Shown: positions 21,493-34,440, numbered from the stretch's first letter. The stretch: DNA of 64,000 nucleotides from Setomelanomma holmii (GCA_010015745.1 ML978179.1:186001-250000); one strand, 5' to 3'. The notes: generated from the letters alone by a model not told the origin. A program made the numbers and translations.

Positions 21493-22766
21493 TTACAACC
21501 CGAACCTCCTCGGATCCAAATTCCCCACTTTTGCACTTCTCGCCTCTCCCTCCCATACCATCTCACTCAACACCTTCCCCGTCGCTGGCCCATTCTGTAT
21601 CCCCCAACACGTATGTCCCGCACCCATCAACAACCCCCTAACACTCGTCTGGCCCACCAATGGCCCCCCTCCTCTACCTTCCACATTCGGCAAATAACAC
21701 GCCTGCCTCGCCGTGACTTCGCCATCTCTCAGCTCCTCCGAGACACTCCCAACTTGATCGACAATATCCTGACACCGGCTCTCGTCACATTGCACGAGAT
21801 CACTGGAGGTTGGTAAAGGGATGAGATGGTCTCCTTCGCCACAAGCGTATACTTCGTTGTTAGGCCGGGCGTATATTTCGGGAGTTACAGTTTCCGATCT
21901 GCGCGCGTTTGTGCGCGGGAGATAGATTGAGGTGAAGAGGGCGTAGGCACTGACTGGTTTTGCGGGGCGAATTGTGACGCTGTGTGCGCGGAGGGCAGAA
22001 ATAGGTGCTGCTTTCCATATCGTCTTGGTCCAGGGACCTGCAGTCAAGATGACGGTGTCTGCGTTGATGGTATTCTGCTCTTCAGTGTCTTTTGAGGCGT
22101 ATGTTACTGAAGTAACGGCGCCGTTTTCTTGGTTGATTGATTTAGCGGAGCCGTATATGATTTTGACACCGCGGTCTTCGGCGAGTTGAGCCATGGATGT
22201 AGTGAATTGGTAAGGATGGACTTGTGCGGTGGTGAGTGGTGTGCCCATTTCTTCGTAGCTTTTGATGCCTTCGGCAGCCACCCAGTCCAGATCTTTGGGC
22301 ACGCCAGCAGCTCGTAGTAAACCTATTGCCTTTTGCGTTCGTTTTTGCAGAGAGACCGAATCTCCGTTCGTTGCATTCGCCTCCTTTTTCTTCGCCAATA
22401 CGCCTTTCATGTCGATTTGCCCACAATGCACGGCGCGATAGCCCCATCGTTCCGCGCCGCCATGCTTCTCGGCGAGATCTTCGTGAAGCTTGTAACTCAG
22501 AGGGACAAGGCACGATGGATACGCCCACAGTGCAAGTAGACCACCAGCCTTCCCTGATGCACCGCCTGCAATTTTGGTAGCTTCCAACAGCGTAATCGAG
22601 TCTCTTTCCTTGTCGAATTTCTCGTGATGTGACAGGAAGTATGCTGTAGTCGAGCCTATGATTCCGCCACCTTGACCAGATTAGAACAAGAACATAAATC
22701 AGAAGAAATTCAGACGTGAAAGTTACCAATAATCACAATATTTCGCTTTTGCTGTTCTGCTGCCAT
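21493..22766 (-). CDS. FAD-dependent oxidoreductase, DAO family (Tda3-like)
   Basis: Exons 22766-22727 and 22670-21493 (405 aa). The 56-bp intron splits the Rossmann motif: NIVIIG joins GGIIGSTTAYFL to give GxGxxG. Further blocks are SGKAGGLLALWAYP, HPYQFTTSMAQLAEDRGVK, VILTAGPWTK and a C-terminal MGAGHTCWGIQNGPATG that contacts FAD in DAO-fold enzymes. Yeast Tda3 and related fungal proteins share SGKAGGxLA and the GHxxWG end. The substrate is unknown; such enzymes oxidise amines or amino acids. Cytosolic by lack of a leader. It lies 183 bp from the right end of the NLR element. Confidence 0.8.
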
Positions 22767-23000
22767 GATGCTTGCTAAACGTGATGTTGTACTGAGCATA
22801 AGTTGAGTCGAAAGTGAAGTGTGGCGTTGAACATGGTGTTGAGGTTGGAAGGCTCGGTAAGAGAAATACCGACGTCATCGGCCGAATCAAAAGCCGTTCC
22901 TCTAAGAGAGCGAAATACTGGAATTCGTTTCAAATAGTCGTCCACCCTAGCATGAATCATTCCTAACAAAAGAAAGCTCCCTAGCACCCATTATGACTGC

Positions 23001-23986
23001 CTAGAAATCGCCACCACCCATATCACCTCCGCCAAAGTCACCTCCTCCATCACCACCATAATCACCGCCGCCATCTCCTCCATAATCACCGCCGCCATCT
23101 CCTCCATAGCCGCCTCCACCATCTCCACCGTCTCCCCCATCAGCCAGCGCTGAACCAAGCAACGCACCACCTAGTAAACCGCCACCAGCACCGAGTGCCA
23201 GGGCCCCACCGGCGCCCATGCCTCCTCCTGGTCGTCGCCCGCCACCCATCATACCACCGCCCATTCGGCCTGGCTGTTGATAGTACCCTTGCTGACCATA
23301 TCCTGGCTGGGCGCCGTATCCTGGCTGACCATAGGACTGCTGCCCATAGGGCTTCGACGATGAGCTCGAGCTCTGGCCCGAAGCCTTGCCCAGTAGCTTT
23401 CCCAGCAATCCTCCCTTGCTCTTGCCCTTGTCTTGTGTCTGAGTATCGTACTGAGGCTGCGTTTGCGCATACGGACTCGCGCTCTGCGGCGGATAACTGC
23501 CGTACTGACCCTGCTGCGCCTGGCCAGCTCCATAGTAATCATTCGACGCTCCACCAGCCGGGCCGCCGTGTCCCCTCGCACGCGCCTCCTCCTCTTCTTG
23601 TAGCTGTCTTGCGAGCTTCTCGTCTTCGGTTATGTTAGCGCCGAGATGGCTGGCATAGGGGTTGTTGGAGCTGAAGGTCGATTTCTCGCTCGTACCGGTC
23701 ACGTTACTGCCAACTGCGCCTGGTCCGCCTGGGATGTACGACGGTGGTGGGTGGTCGGGTGGTCCTTCGCCGGGCGGATAGATGGGCTCGGTGGGTTTGT
23801 CCCATTGCGACCGCTTGGTGTAGATGTTGACAAAGAACCATTCGCTGTACTGGTCGTTCCAGACTGCTTTCCAGCCTTCAGGAACTTTGGGAGGAGGAGG
23901 GCCCTTCAAGGTATTAGCTGCCTGGTCCGCTTATGCCGACCTTTTTGAAGTAATGCGCGTACTGTTGGGGGCGCGAAATCTGTCAT
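23001..23986 (-). CDS. WW-domain protein, Wwm1-like
   Basis: Exon 1 is only 24 nt (23986-23963, MTDFAPPT); exon 2 is 23903-23001 (308 aa total). The 59-bp intron has a GTACGC donor and a CTAAT branch site, and splicing gives MTDFAPPTGPPPPKVPEGWK. One WW domain (about residues 14-46: GWKAVWNDQYSEWFFVNI, then SQWDKP) binds Pro-rich ligands. A conserved DEKLARQLQEEEEARARG helix follows, then Gln/Tyr/Gly-rich prion-like sequence and a GGDGGGDYGG-type tail. Yeast Wwm1 has the same layout and interacts with the metacaspase. Shadow exon choice affects only the N-terminus. Confidence 0.82.
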
Positions 23987-24531
23987 ATCGTGAAGTTCTG
24001 GCGAAATAACCTGGACTATGTCTGACCGAGGTTGCGACCGAGGAAATTAAGTTTGGCAGTTACAGCAGGTTATGGAGAATGTAGCGGGGTGATGGTGAGC
24101 TCATAAGCTAACGAACGAGCCGCGAACTGGGGCTCGGTTGCGGCGCGCGTCATTGTGGCGACACCACCACATCCTTGGTGCTCAGCCACAATAATCCAGG
24201 ATGAGCTGCGGTCAATTGCGCTAGTTGCATGAGTATGCGGAACTGTAGCAAGAAGAGAAGGTTTGTTTGATTAAGTGCGAGGTATGTGCAAAGGCAACGT
24301 TGTCAAATATGTCCACCGTCAGCCAAACGACCGCTTCAAATGAATGCATGATACAAGAAGCGCAGATTACAAAAGAAAGCGTCGCCGGTGATGGCGCAAC
24401 CTGCAGCCTAGATGTGAAAGACAGACCGCTCGCTTAAAGGTATGGAGGACATGCAGGCCATGCTAAAGAATGTACTCGTACAGGTCAACACATACAATGC
24501 GCTTGACCGTTGATACTAGGAGATACTACGC
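23987..24531. other. Intergenic, no gene seen
   Basis: Promoter side of the WW-domain gene and 3' flank of EDE1. No protein-like frame or repeat. Confidence 0.5.
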
Positions 24532-27500
24532 TTAACGTCGCTCAGATGTCAAGTAGTCTGCAGCCTGTCCCAAGGTTAGCCAAGGCTCCGCGGCGAAAGC
24601 GACCATCTAGCTCACCTTGTTAATATCATAATCGAATCGCTCGAGAGCAGAGAGTGCATCGTTGCGCTCATATCCCATGCCGGTCAATTTCTTCAAGATG
24701 GGATCATCGTGCTCAGTGCCGATGCTAATCGCGCGGCCCAAAGATGGCATCTGAGCCGATTGGGGCGAGAGGTTTGCTTTCGAAGATGACGCCGCAGCCT
24801 CCTCCTTGTCCAGAGTGTCAAACACGGAAGACTTGCCGAACTCGGTCGAGGCTTGCTGCGAGTTCTTGTCGATTTGAGAAGACTCAAGGTTCGAGAAAAT
24901 GGCGTCCCAGTCCTGATTTGAAGCTGCAGGCTGCGGTGATTGTGGCTGACCGAAATGCTGCGACAGATGCTCAAAGTCACTGAAGCTATCATCACCACGC
25001 TGTTTTCCTGTCGGGGTCTGTTGCGATGCCATTGTGTTGGACTTAGAGGCGGCTGGGGAGTCGAACACTGGGTTGAACTCGTCCAGACCCTCAGTTCGTT
25101 GCGACGAGAACATGAAGTCGTCCTCTGCCTTGTCGTCTTCCTTTGCGTCTGTCAAATCATCGAAGCCAGCATCAAAATCGTCATTGAAGGCGGATCGACC
25201 CAGCTGGGGAGCATTCGCTGGTGGTGATGGGCCCTTGTTTGTGTCACTAGTGCCGTACGAGACGGCAGAGTGGTACGCATCAGATGGCACAGTCGAGGAC
25301 GGCGTGTCTAGTGGAGGGGGTGAAGTTGTCGCAACCTTAGATGATGAACCCCCGAACAGAGCAGCTCCATGACCACCAGCAGGGTTGTACGAAATCTCCG
25401 GGCCTTGGGCAGTGGGTGGGGAGGATGGAGGCTCGCGTGAAGGAAGGAGGCCACCAAACTCAGGTGGGAACTGGTTCGAACCAGTCCTTTGGGGAACGCT
25501 CGATTCGTACGTTGGTGGCGACTTTTGCGCGTTGGGCGTGGGAAGGTCGCTTAATGTCGAGTCGAGACGAGAGGAAGGTCCCGGCCTCGAGTACAGATCG
25601 TCTGTAGTGGACGCAGTACCTGGGCGCTGCTGTTGTGACTGGTGTTCGAGTCCTGTGCTGGTGCGCTTTTGCTGTGGAGAGGCGGAGGTGAAATTGTCAT
25701 CGAAGCCCTGCCCGTCATTGCTATCGCTATCGTCGTCATGAGCAAGATCCTCGATGGGAGGAAATTCCTTATTGAACTTGTTCGAGTTGTCGGTAGTAGC
25801 GTTCGACCCAGCGGCGCTTGCTGTGTTTTGACGGCTGGGGCCGAAGCCTGCAAAAGCGGCGTCGAAGTCTACCTTGCCGCCAGTACGAGATTGCTCGCCA
25901 GAAGTAGGTCCAAATGGATCGGCACGGTTGTTGGTCCTGCTGTGACCACTCAGGTTACTTTCGCCAGTCTGCATTTGTTGCAACGGAGAGGCAGTCTCTC
26001 GTGGGAAAGCACCAGGGACATCCTGAGCCACTTGAGAAGGTGGACCGAAGCTGGCATATGGATCCTTGCGCTCTTCATGCTTCGTGGACCTCTGAGCATC
26101 GCTAGTAACGCTAGCTACAGGAGACGCAGTGGAGATGTTCCTGTCGAACAGAGATGGGTTGAAGTTGTCAGTCTCTGTGCGAGTAGTCTCGCTGCGCTCC
26201 ACGTTGGGCTTCTCAGGAACAGGAGTGCTCGCAGGGGAAGCCTTGGATATGGTTGGCGTCTCGTTGCCCGGGGCACTTGGGCCGCCGTATCTACTGGCGG
26301 GAGCAGAGACTTTGACGGACGAGCTGAAGGAGTCCGATCGAGGAACAGCCTCTCTAAGGGGTAGGAAGGACGATGCGAACTGGCGAGACTCGGGAGGAGC
26401 TGGTGGCTCAGCCCCTCGAGGAGATTCTTGATAGGAGGAAAGAGGAGGTGAGGTTGAGGGTGTAGGCACATCAGGACCTTCGGATGAGCGAACAGATTGG
26501 CCAGAGGGCGCCGAGAAAGAAGGTCCTTGATTCTGCGACTCTGAGCGGAAGGAAACCGGTGGCGCATTGTTTTGCGGAGTTCCGAATGAGCCAAAGACAC
26601 TATCAAAGTCCTTGTGAGGCCCATCGCGCGCGAAACCTGATGGCGACATGGTGTTCTCAGAAACTGGCTGGGGTGACTTGCGGAAGAATGGGTTGGTATC
26701 TCGGCTGGCAGTCGAGATCGCAGGACTAACAACGCTGGGTGTCTGGCCCTGAGGGCTTCGGTATCCTTCTTCTGCCGCCTTGCTGAGATCGCTCATCTCG
26801 TTCTTGATCTTGTCGCGCTCTCCCTCATTCGTGGCAAGTTGCTTCTTGTTGATCGCCACCATGCCCTTCTGTTGTCGCGCATCATTTCTCATCTTATCGA
26901 GCTGTGGCCGCAGCTGTCCAATCTCAGCATTGATCTGGCGGATGCGTTCCTTGAGGTTGTTGTTTTCGCGCTGGTCTGCTTCCAGTGCACCTCCGACCTG
27001 GCGGTGCTGGCCCTGAAGCTCCTGGATGGTACCTTCGATGGAAGCAAGATCTTGTTGCAGCTTGCGTGTCTCGTTGCGCGAGCTCGCCAAGCGGTCTTCG
27101 AATTCCTTCACTGCCTGGACTTCCTGCTCATACTGGTTCTTGAATTGTGTCAATCGCAGCTCCAAATCCCGCTTCTGCGTGTTGACGCTGTTCAAGTCGC
27201 TTGCCGTGGTGACTTTCTTATTCTGGACTTCCTGCATCTGGTTCCGGAGCGTAGTCATTTGGTTCGACATATTGGCCAACTCGGTCGAATCTTGTGTCAG
27301 CTTCTTGTTGATCTCAGCATCATTCTCGCCCCCGAGCAGATCGTCCATGGCTGATGGCGCGCTACGATTTTGCACGCCCGAAGTGCCTGACTGTCCTGTC
27401 GAGTGTGATGTCAGAGCTTGACCGAAAGACGAGCTTGGCATGAACGGCTTGAAGGTAGACGCAGGATTGCGTGGAGCTGGCTGGAACGGGTGTGGAGATG

Positions 27501-29020
27501 TCGGTGACGCTGCTTTGCTCGAGAAGGGGTCGTTGTCGAATGGACGGCTGAAGGAAGCAGAGCCACCAGTAGACTGTGCAGCCTGCTGCGGTGCAGGCAC
27601 AGGCGCTGTGAATGCGTCCAAACCGAACAAATCCTCGGCAGCAGATTTTGGCTGTGCGACAGGCGGCGCCGATGGAGAAGGAGCAGCAACTGCTTGGTTT
27701 GCAGCTGTGCGTAGGCTCGGTGGGATGAGGCTGGGTGGCAGAGTTGTAGGCAGCTGATCGCCCTTGCGCTGTTGCCGGATCAAGTACATAGCCACGGCGA
27801 ACTCGTCCCTCGATAGCTGGCCCTCTGAGTTGATGTCTGCGAGGTCCCAGATTCCAGCCAACACGTCCTCAGGTAAACCCGAGTCGCTGAAGAAGCGCAC
27901 TGCTTGATCTCCAGTGATAAATCCACGGCCCGTGGTGTCGACACCCTTGAAAAGATTGTCATATGAAGACTTCTCTTGAGGGCTGATCAGCCAGTCGCTG
28001 CCAGTAGCCTGCGCTGATTGTGGTGGAGCGCCGAATGGAGGTCTCGACAGAGGACTTTGTGTTCTTGGAGCATTCTGGCCGCTGAACTGGCGAGGGATCT
28101 GGGCGGACTGATCCGGCCGCCCAGGAGGTGGTGGAAGCTGCCCTCGTCGCGAAGCAGCCTCGTATAGACCAGGTGGGAGAGCATTTGGCAGCGCCTTCAT
28201 GTTGCCTGTGCGATATGATGCAAGCAAGTGCATAGCGATGATGAACTCTGTGACATTGAGAGCTCCGCGCTGCTCCGTATCCGACAGGTTCCAAATGCGA
28301 CCGAGGACTTCATTGGGTAACCGCGCTTTCTCGAAGATCTCCTTCGCATTTTCGCCTAAATGCGGTCAGTGGATGTCATTTGTATCTGCATGAGTGTAGG
28401 CTACCTGAAAGCACGCCATTGACAGCCCCTGACTTTTCGAATAGTCCTGCATACTCAGCAGCTTTGGCAGGAACAAGCGGAGGGACTCGGATAGGGCCGC
28501 CACCGCTGACTTGAGGCTGTAACGAGCCTGTGGGTTGCGGAGAGAAGCTTGGGGCGACCGCGGGTGCAGCTGGGATGGAGAGGCCCTCGAATTTGGGCAG
28601 CGGGGCAGCTACATAGAGGTCAGCGTGCAAGGCATCAGGGATTTTAGTGTTACGCACGCCTAAAGGCAAGTTCTGGAGCTGGATCTCTGCCAGCCTGGTA
28701 GTGTCCAATGAGACGCAGCACCTGGCAGAAGCCGGCCATGGTCAACAGACCACGATTCTCTGTGTCTGCAATCTGCCATATTTCGCCCAGTACTGCCGGC
28801 GCAAGCTTGGTGCGCTCGAAGAACTTGACGGCGATCTCGCCTGTTATTACGCCGAGTTTCTCTGTGTCGGCCTGTTGGAAGAGATACTGGAAGATGCGCT
28901 TCTCCTCTGGTGAAAGGTTGAGGATGGGCTGGTCTGCGCTTGCTTAGCTCGAGTCTGGTGATGTCATGCGTGGAAGGAACAGCACATACTCAATTCGCCG
29001 CTTGCTGAGAGGTCCGCCAT
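24532..29020 (-). CDS. EDE1: EH-domain endocytic scaffold Ede1
   Basis: Five exons: 29020-28990, 28933-28658, 28608-28405, 28355-24616 and 24564-24532 (1427 aa). Three EH domains occur in order: LSPEEKRIFQYLFQQADTEK, EYAGLFEKSGAVNGVLSG with WNLSDTEQRG, and SYDNLFKGVDTTGRGFITG with LADINSEGQLS (EF-hand-like loops). A long coiled coil follows (NMSNQMTTLRNQMQEVQNK to about DKIKNEMSDL). The C-terminal half is Ser/Pro-rich and disordered with DPF/NPF-type peptides. A UBA domain closes the protein (DPILKKLTGMGYERNDALSA, last exon AADYLTSERR). Ede1 is an early-arriving scaffold at clathrin endocytic sites and binds NPF adaptors and ubiquitin. Exon 1 is 31 nt. Confidence 0.93.
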
Positions 29021-29891
29021 GGCTGTGGCACTTCAGATGAGGCAGCTCGTGGTGGTGATGGTAGACGCCTGCAATGAGGCTGAAGCTCTAGCTGTCGTGT
29101 AATAGCGCGGGGAAGCTGCGTGTTCCCAGGCGGCCGGGCGAGGAAAGTCGGGAGGCTGGCGGCGGCAAGACGACACACAGCGACTCGACAACTGAAATGA
29201 GCGACCGCAGCGCCAGACAGAGAGGGTAGATGAGGATAGAGATGGTGTTGGAACAACAGGCTGGCAGCTGTGAGACTGTCCCAAAGCACCATCCTCGTCG
29301 TTGCTTGGTCCATCCGCTAGGCCCGTCCACTAGCGCTACACAGCAGCTGTCATCCTTGGTTGCACAGGGTCGAAACGCTGTTTGCCCGTCTTCATGCAGC
29401 GCATCCCGCGGGCATCCTAGGCCATCCAGTCGCATATCAGCACATGATCGTTGCCTGCATGGCTTGACGCGTCCCCGCTCGCGACATTATCGAGACAGCG
29501 CATCCAGCGCCCATGCAAATCCACAGAAGCACCCTCATCCGAAAATCTAACACCCCTGTACATCACTAAAGATGCCATCGAACCTTGTGCATTGCATTGC
29601 GATCCCGGATCCTTTACACTTTTTCATTGCTCTGAAAGTGATCAAGTCATTTGCTACGCTACAAGACATCGTGACTTTGTGGTTACATATTTTGTACAAT
29701 GGCTGTGACAAGCCTTGAGGCGGCAAGCCACTTGGGCTGCACCGGTTACACGGTTTCAACGCTCTGCAATCGTCTGGGAAGGGGTATTGCTGCAAAGAGT
29801 TGGGTGGCCTGGTGATATACAGGATGCATAGAACTGATAATGCAGACTTCAGTGTTGCTATGCCAATTTCGGGTTGAGTTAGTGATGTCTA
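29021..29891. other. EDE1 promoter region
   Basis: 870 bp upstream of EDE1 and downstream of the next minus-strand gene. No gene recognised. Confidence 0.5.
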
Positions 29892-30805
29892 TCATTGTCG
29901 TTTGCCGCAGTGTTTCGTCTCTCTCGAGCAGCGAGCGAAGGCCAGACTAGGACTGCTTTCCTCGCGTCTACCCCATGCTCGACCCAGCAGCCAATCGGTA
30001 ACGCTGATGACCTTCGCAGTCCTGTCCCAGTGTTGGCCTTCGTCGGTGTGCTCGATCGTGTGGTTGACGATGCGTCCTTCCTCGCCGAACTCGAAGACGA
30101 ACAGACCGGTAAACTCCACATTGGCACGCTGCGACCCGGCGACAATGCTGGTGATCTTTTCGACCACATCGCTGACCTGACCATGCTCTTTCTCAGACTT
30201 GCCGCACGTCTCCCATTTCACGATGAGTTTCTCATTGCGAAGCTGGGCGTGTGTATTTGATCCTCCATTCTTCACCATGCGCTCAGACAATATCTTGAGC
30301 TTCACGTTGCCCACAACTGGGACTCGGCCCCATGCAACAGGTGCTGTCCATAGTGCTGCAGTGTATGCAATCTTGCCGCTCACAGTCGGGAGATGTGGAT
30401 GTGTCGAGGGAAAGAGGTTGAGGCTGATCTGGGGCGAGAGGATGTCTTGTGGAAGCGGCGAAACTAACAAGGTAGGAAGACGCTCGTGTAGGGTTCGGAT
30501 TGCTGTGTCATGTTAGGAACCTAGTCGTATATTGACACTTCATAGTTAGCCGTACTGGTGCCCAGCTTCAGGTTGCGCTCAGCAAGACGCTGCCGATCGC
30601 GCTCATCGAGCTCTGGGTACAGGCATGGTGACGAGCTGGTGAACCACGTTCGCGAAACTGACGCTTGCCGTAGTCGGATATCTGTGATAGTCCTCTGATA
30701 CTGCCTCAGACCAAGAAGCCGTGGCGCTGTGAGTGAGCGCGCAATGGGCGAGGGGACATGTGTGCGGGCTGAGCTGGAGAAGCGCCGCATGAGACCGGTG
30801 GTCAT
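29892..30805 (-). CDS. Conserved fungal protein, probably mitochondrial
   Basis: Exons 30805-30556 and 30502-29892 (286 aa); the 53-bp intron (GTACGG...CAG) joins RNLKLGT to IRTLHERLPTLLVSPLPQ. The N-terminus (MRRFSSSARTHVPSPIARSL) is rich in Arg/Ser with no acid, a typical mitochondrial presequence. The body has a globular domain (FPSTHPHLPTVSGKIAYTAA, LWTAPVAWGRVPVVGNVKLK). Towards the C-terminus lie LFVFEFGEEGRIVNHTIEHT and VISVTDWLLGRAWG. This resembles NTF2/SnoaL-like folds in style. I do not recognise a named family; function is unknown. The gene is divergent from the SDR gene. Confidence 0.7.
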
Positions 30806-31233
30806 CTATCAGGGTATAAATATGCAACCATAGAGAATACGATTGGACGTAGGTCGGATGTGCGGGAGGATGGGGAGAGTCGTGGTGCGCTGGCCGGTCA
30901 GCGGAGAAAGAATTGGGTGGGTCCATGTCCCACAGCTTCGACCGGGATGGCTTGGTGACGTATGGCTTTAGCGAGCTTCCCCTCGATGCTTCGCGCCGAC
31001 GCGCATGCAGATGTCCCGGTGGGATATCAAACCCATGTAAAAGATGTACATGATGACATCGAAAATGTTGAACCGTCTTCACTAGAATAAGTGCCGAAGG
31101 AGATTTTAGATTCCCCTCACTAACATTTAATCTCCTTTCTCTCTTACTTAGAAGTCACAGCATTACACTTCACTGAGCAACAGGACACTCAATTGACTTG
31201 CTAGCTCCACTATATTGCACCTCGTCCTACACA
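30806..31233. promoter_or_regulatory. Divergent intergenic region
   Basis: 428 bp between two start codons on opposite strands. Must hold both promoters. No element recognised. Confidence 0.5.
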
Positions 31234-32257
31234 ATGGTAAGCAACGGCAAGAGAATTGTATTCACTGGCGGCTCTGGCAAAGCAGGACGACATGTTATCC
31301 CAGAACTCCTCAAGCGCGGCTACGAGGTCTTGAACGTGGACTTGACTGACTTCCCGGATCCAAGGTGAGTACTTCAAGGACGACTGAAAGGAACAGTTGA
31401 CTGACTCAATATTAGCGCTGGCGTCTTCACCCTGAAAGCCGATCTCACAGATAGCGGTCAAGTCTTCAATGCTCTTACAAGCCACTTCAGTTTCAAGGAC
31501 TACGAGAAGGACCAGAATGCAGGACCACCAGACGTAGTCATTCATTTCGCCGCATACGCTCGCAACATGCTCGGTCAGTCATCTCAAGTCTCTTCCTCCA
31601 TGAATTCGCACGTCCTAACCCCTCACAGTTCCCGACAACGAATGCTACCGCGGCAACGTAACCTCAACCTACAATGTCATCGAAGCCGCCTGCAAACTCG
31701 GCGTCCGCAAGATCCTCATCGCCTCCTCAGAAACCACCTACGAAGTATGTTTCGGCCAAGGCGACCTATCCTACACCTCCTTCCCGCTCGACGAGACATT
31801 CGACGTCAACCCCATGGACACATACGCCATCTCCAAGCTGTGCGGCGAGCGTGTAGCCCGAGGTTTCGCGCGCCGCTTCGACGCCGACATTTACGCCCTA
31901 CGCATCGGGAACGTCATCGAGCCGCACGAGTACGCGCGCGATTTCCCAAAATACATCTCTGACCCGGCGTGTCGGAAACGGAATGCGTGGTCATATATTG
32001 ATGCACGGGATTTAGGCCAGATTTGTGATTTGTGTGTGAAGACGGATGGCCTGGGTTTCCAGGTTTTTAATGCGACGAATGATACGATCACGGCGACGTT
32101 TCCGACGAAGCAGTTCTTGGAACAGTATGCGCCCGATACGCCGGTTGCCAGGGAGTTGGAGGAGTGGGAGGCGCCGTTGAGTAACAGGAAGATTAGGGAG
32201 GTGCTGGGGTTTAGGGAGGAGCATAATTGGAGGAAGTATTATAATCCTGACGCTTAG
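31234..32257 (+). CDS. NAD(P)-dependent epimerase/dehydratase (extended SDR)
   Basis: Exons 31234-31364, 31416-31573 and 31629-32257 (305 aa). The N-terminus reads KRIVFTGGSGKAGRHVIPEL, a TGxxGxxG cofactor motif, with Asp at the end of beta-2 (NVDLTD), which favours NAD(H). VVIHFAAYA is the NNAG-equivalent strand. ILIASSETTYE supplies the catalytic Ser and YAISK (YxxxK) the catalytic Tyr/Lys. A C-terminal block (FNATNDTITATFPT, SNRKIREVLGF) is typical of sugar-nucleotide-type epimerase/dehydratase relatives. The substrate cannot be read from sequence; cytosolic. Confidence 0.85.
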
Positions 32258-32667
32258 GTGTGGGGTGAGAAGCGCTGCTGGAAAATGACACTGCCGTGTC
32301 TTGTAGCTGCTCGGATGATATTGTGCGTCGATGGTGGTGAAGCATGAATGCTGCGCGAAATCACGCAGATTGTTCAAGAGATCTATTCGCATGTAGATGC
32401 GACAACGGAATGGTTTGTTAACCGTGTGCTGGTCTTCTCTGCACATGCGCGACGAGTTTGGATTTGAAACATGTAGTGAAGACTGGCAGATGTTGTGGCC
32501 AGGTCCCCTTTGCTGCTTGGGCTCAGCGCGAACTTCATTGTATGATATCGTGTCATAATCTGCTTATATACTTCAGCCTTCATACCGCACACCTTCTCTA
32601 ACCATGTCCTTCCTACACCAACCCCTTAACAACCCGTCCCACCCTACTCCCCACCGTCCTCCCACTC
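32258..32667. other. Convergent 3' flanks, nothing recognised
   Basis: Between the SDR gene and the minus-strand RGS pseudogene. A CT-rich stretch at 32590-32720 is the only compositional feature. Confidence 0.4.
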
Positions 32668-34440
32668 TCATCCGAACCCGCACTTCTCTCCGAATCCATA
32701 CTCCCTCTCCTTCGGCCACGTATTCACCAGCACAAGATCCTTAACATGCCTCTGTACCTCATCAAACACCCCGAATCCAAACTGCGGTGGTATCTCGCCC
32801 GTATACCGCGCAAACAGCGTCATATTCGATTCATCGCTATGCCATGATGGCGGCAAGTCAAACACAAACGGAAGTGCGGGATCGGTGCGAACTTCGCCAC
32901 AAATTAGGCGTGCGGACGACTCGAAGACGGACTCGAGGTCTTTTAGATGTGAGGACGAGAGTTCAGTGGGAACTCCGCGTCTCGTGGACTGATAAATTTG
33001 ACGTAGATGTTGAGTGCGGCGTTGTACATCTCCATCCTCTAGTCCTGGTCGAGCTCTACTTTCGCAGACCAGGTTTGTTTCCATTGAGCAACACGAGTTA
33101 GAAACGCAATGTTCTCGCCGGGAAAGTCATGGTAAGCTGAGAACTCCTGAAGTGGACCGGGATGTTCGTTGAGCACGCGGGTCAACGCGCTCATCGTCAT
33201 GAGGTGGTCAGTGTGGTTCGACGTGGAGCGGCCGAGGAAGTCTCTGCTGTCTACGAGCTCGATGGATGAGCCTTTCTCGGAGGGGTGGAGGACGCGGATG
33301 GTGGTCGCTTCTGACGCTGTCTCCCACTTTTTGTTGTTGTAGGCAACTTGTCGGTTCATTAGCTGTGTCTTAATGACAAGGTAGGCTGGTACGAAGACTG
33401 TGAAGATCTCGATAAACATGGTGTTGAGATGGATCCTATGAAGTCAATGAGACTGATTATAGGTTCAGAAGAGATTGCTGCTCACCATTGACTAGAGGGG
33501 AAGTACATGTTGACTTTAGATGTGTAGAACGCTGGGCAATAAGATGCCGTGAGGAACATTGGTGTAGCGTGAAGCCTACCGGCGACCTTTGTCAGTCAAG
33601 TAGGCGTGGTTTGTAAGACGTCACATACCCTGAGAGACAAGCACCGATCGTTTGAGTGCGCCATCCCATTGTTTCGCGGATGCCCCAGGTACGCCAGATC
33701 AGGAAAGGAGCAACGCCCCATGTCCAGATGAATTGCCAGACCACGGAAAGCCACCACTCCTATCCTCGCCCAAGATCAACGAGCTGCTCAGAAAGGGTAG
33801 TTCCCTTGATCTCAGCACCAACTATGCCGAAGCTAGGATGGTGTTTCTTGCAGGCTAGCCACATCCCAGTCGTGAGTAAGGTCTGCGCCTCGAGATTAGA
33901 CAAGACAGGTTAAGAACACAATGGGGTTTATCATACCTGCACAACCATTCCAGCTGTGATGAGCCAGATAATCTTGGAGCCGTAGTCCATGTTTTGGATT
34001 TTATCAATCCACAACGGACGAGTTACAGTGCTGCGACTCTCCCTCCTCTCCAAGTCAGGATGAGCAAACTGTTGCTGTAGCCTGGCGACCTGTAGGAACC
34101 GTAAATTGGATGCGTGGAATAACGCGATGCCAAGTGGAAACCATATCCCCATGATGAAATATTGCACAATGTAGGCGATGACAACTGGCATTGTCGCGCC
34201 GACTGGATATGTGATCTGGGCCATGATCCAGTAAAGATGCAGGAAGATGACCGAGCCAAAGCCCAAGGAAAGCGCTCGAACTCGCAACATGGGAAGATGG
34301 CGATTGTACCAGCAAAAAGCCATACCGACCAGAACGATGGTGGTCCATGTTACACAAAAGGATATGTAAAAAACTCCAACCCGATCCCAATTGGGCGACA
34401 TTGAAGGGAGATCGTAGATTGTGAGCCCTGGTGTGTCCAT
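32668..34440 (-). pseudogene. 7TM-RGS protein gene (GprK/Rgs7-type), inactivated
   Basis: Exons by splice signals: 34440-33937, 33882-33629, 33575-33486, then from 33435. The N-terminal part has several transmembrane helices (YISFCVTWTTIVLVGMAFCW; VIFLHLYWIMAQITY; IIWLITAGMVVQ; WLSVVWQFIWTWGVAPFLIW). The RGS domain follows (LTRVLNEHPGPLQEFSAYHD, FPGENIAFLTRVAQWK, RMEMYNAALNIYVKFISPRD). Three lesions are visible: TAG where the family has Trp in GRG-W-EWW (about 33762), TAG after KVELDQD (about 33040) inside the RGS domain, and a -1 shift between AEFPLN and SSHLKDLESVFESSA (about 32960). Such proteins couple a receptor-like body to a GAP domain for G-alpha. With these lesions it cannot make a full RGS domain. 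Confidence 0.75.

Noticed and set aside
25642..26364. Long plus-strand open frame inside EDE1 (others at 26839-27354)
   Set aside because: It is antisense to a well-supported EH-domain/UBA protein and reflects the Ser/Pro-rich coding strand; no domain of its own.
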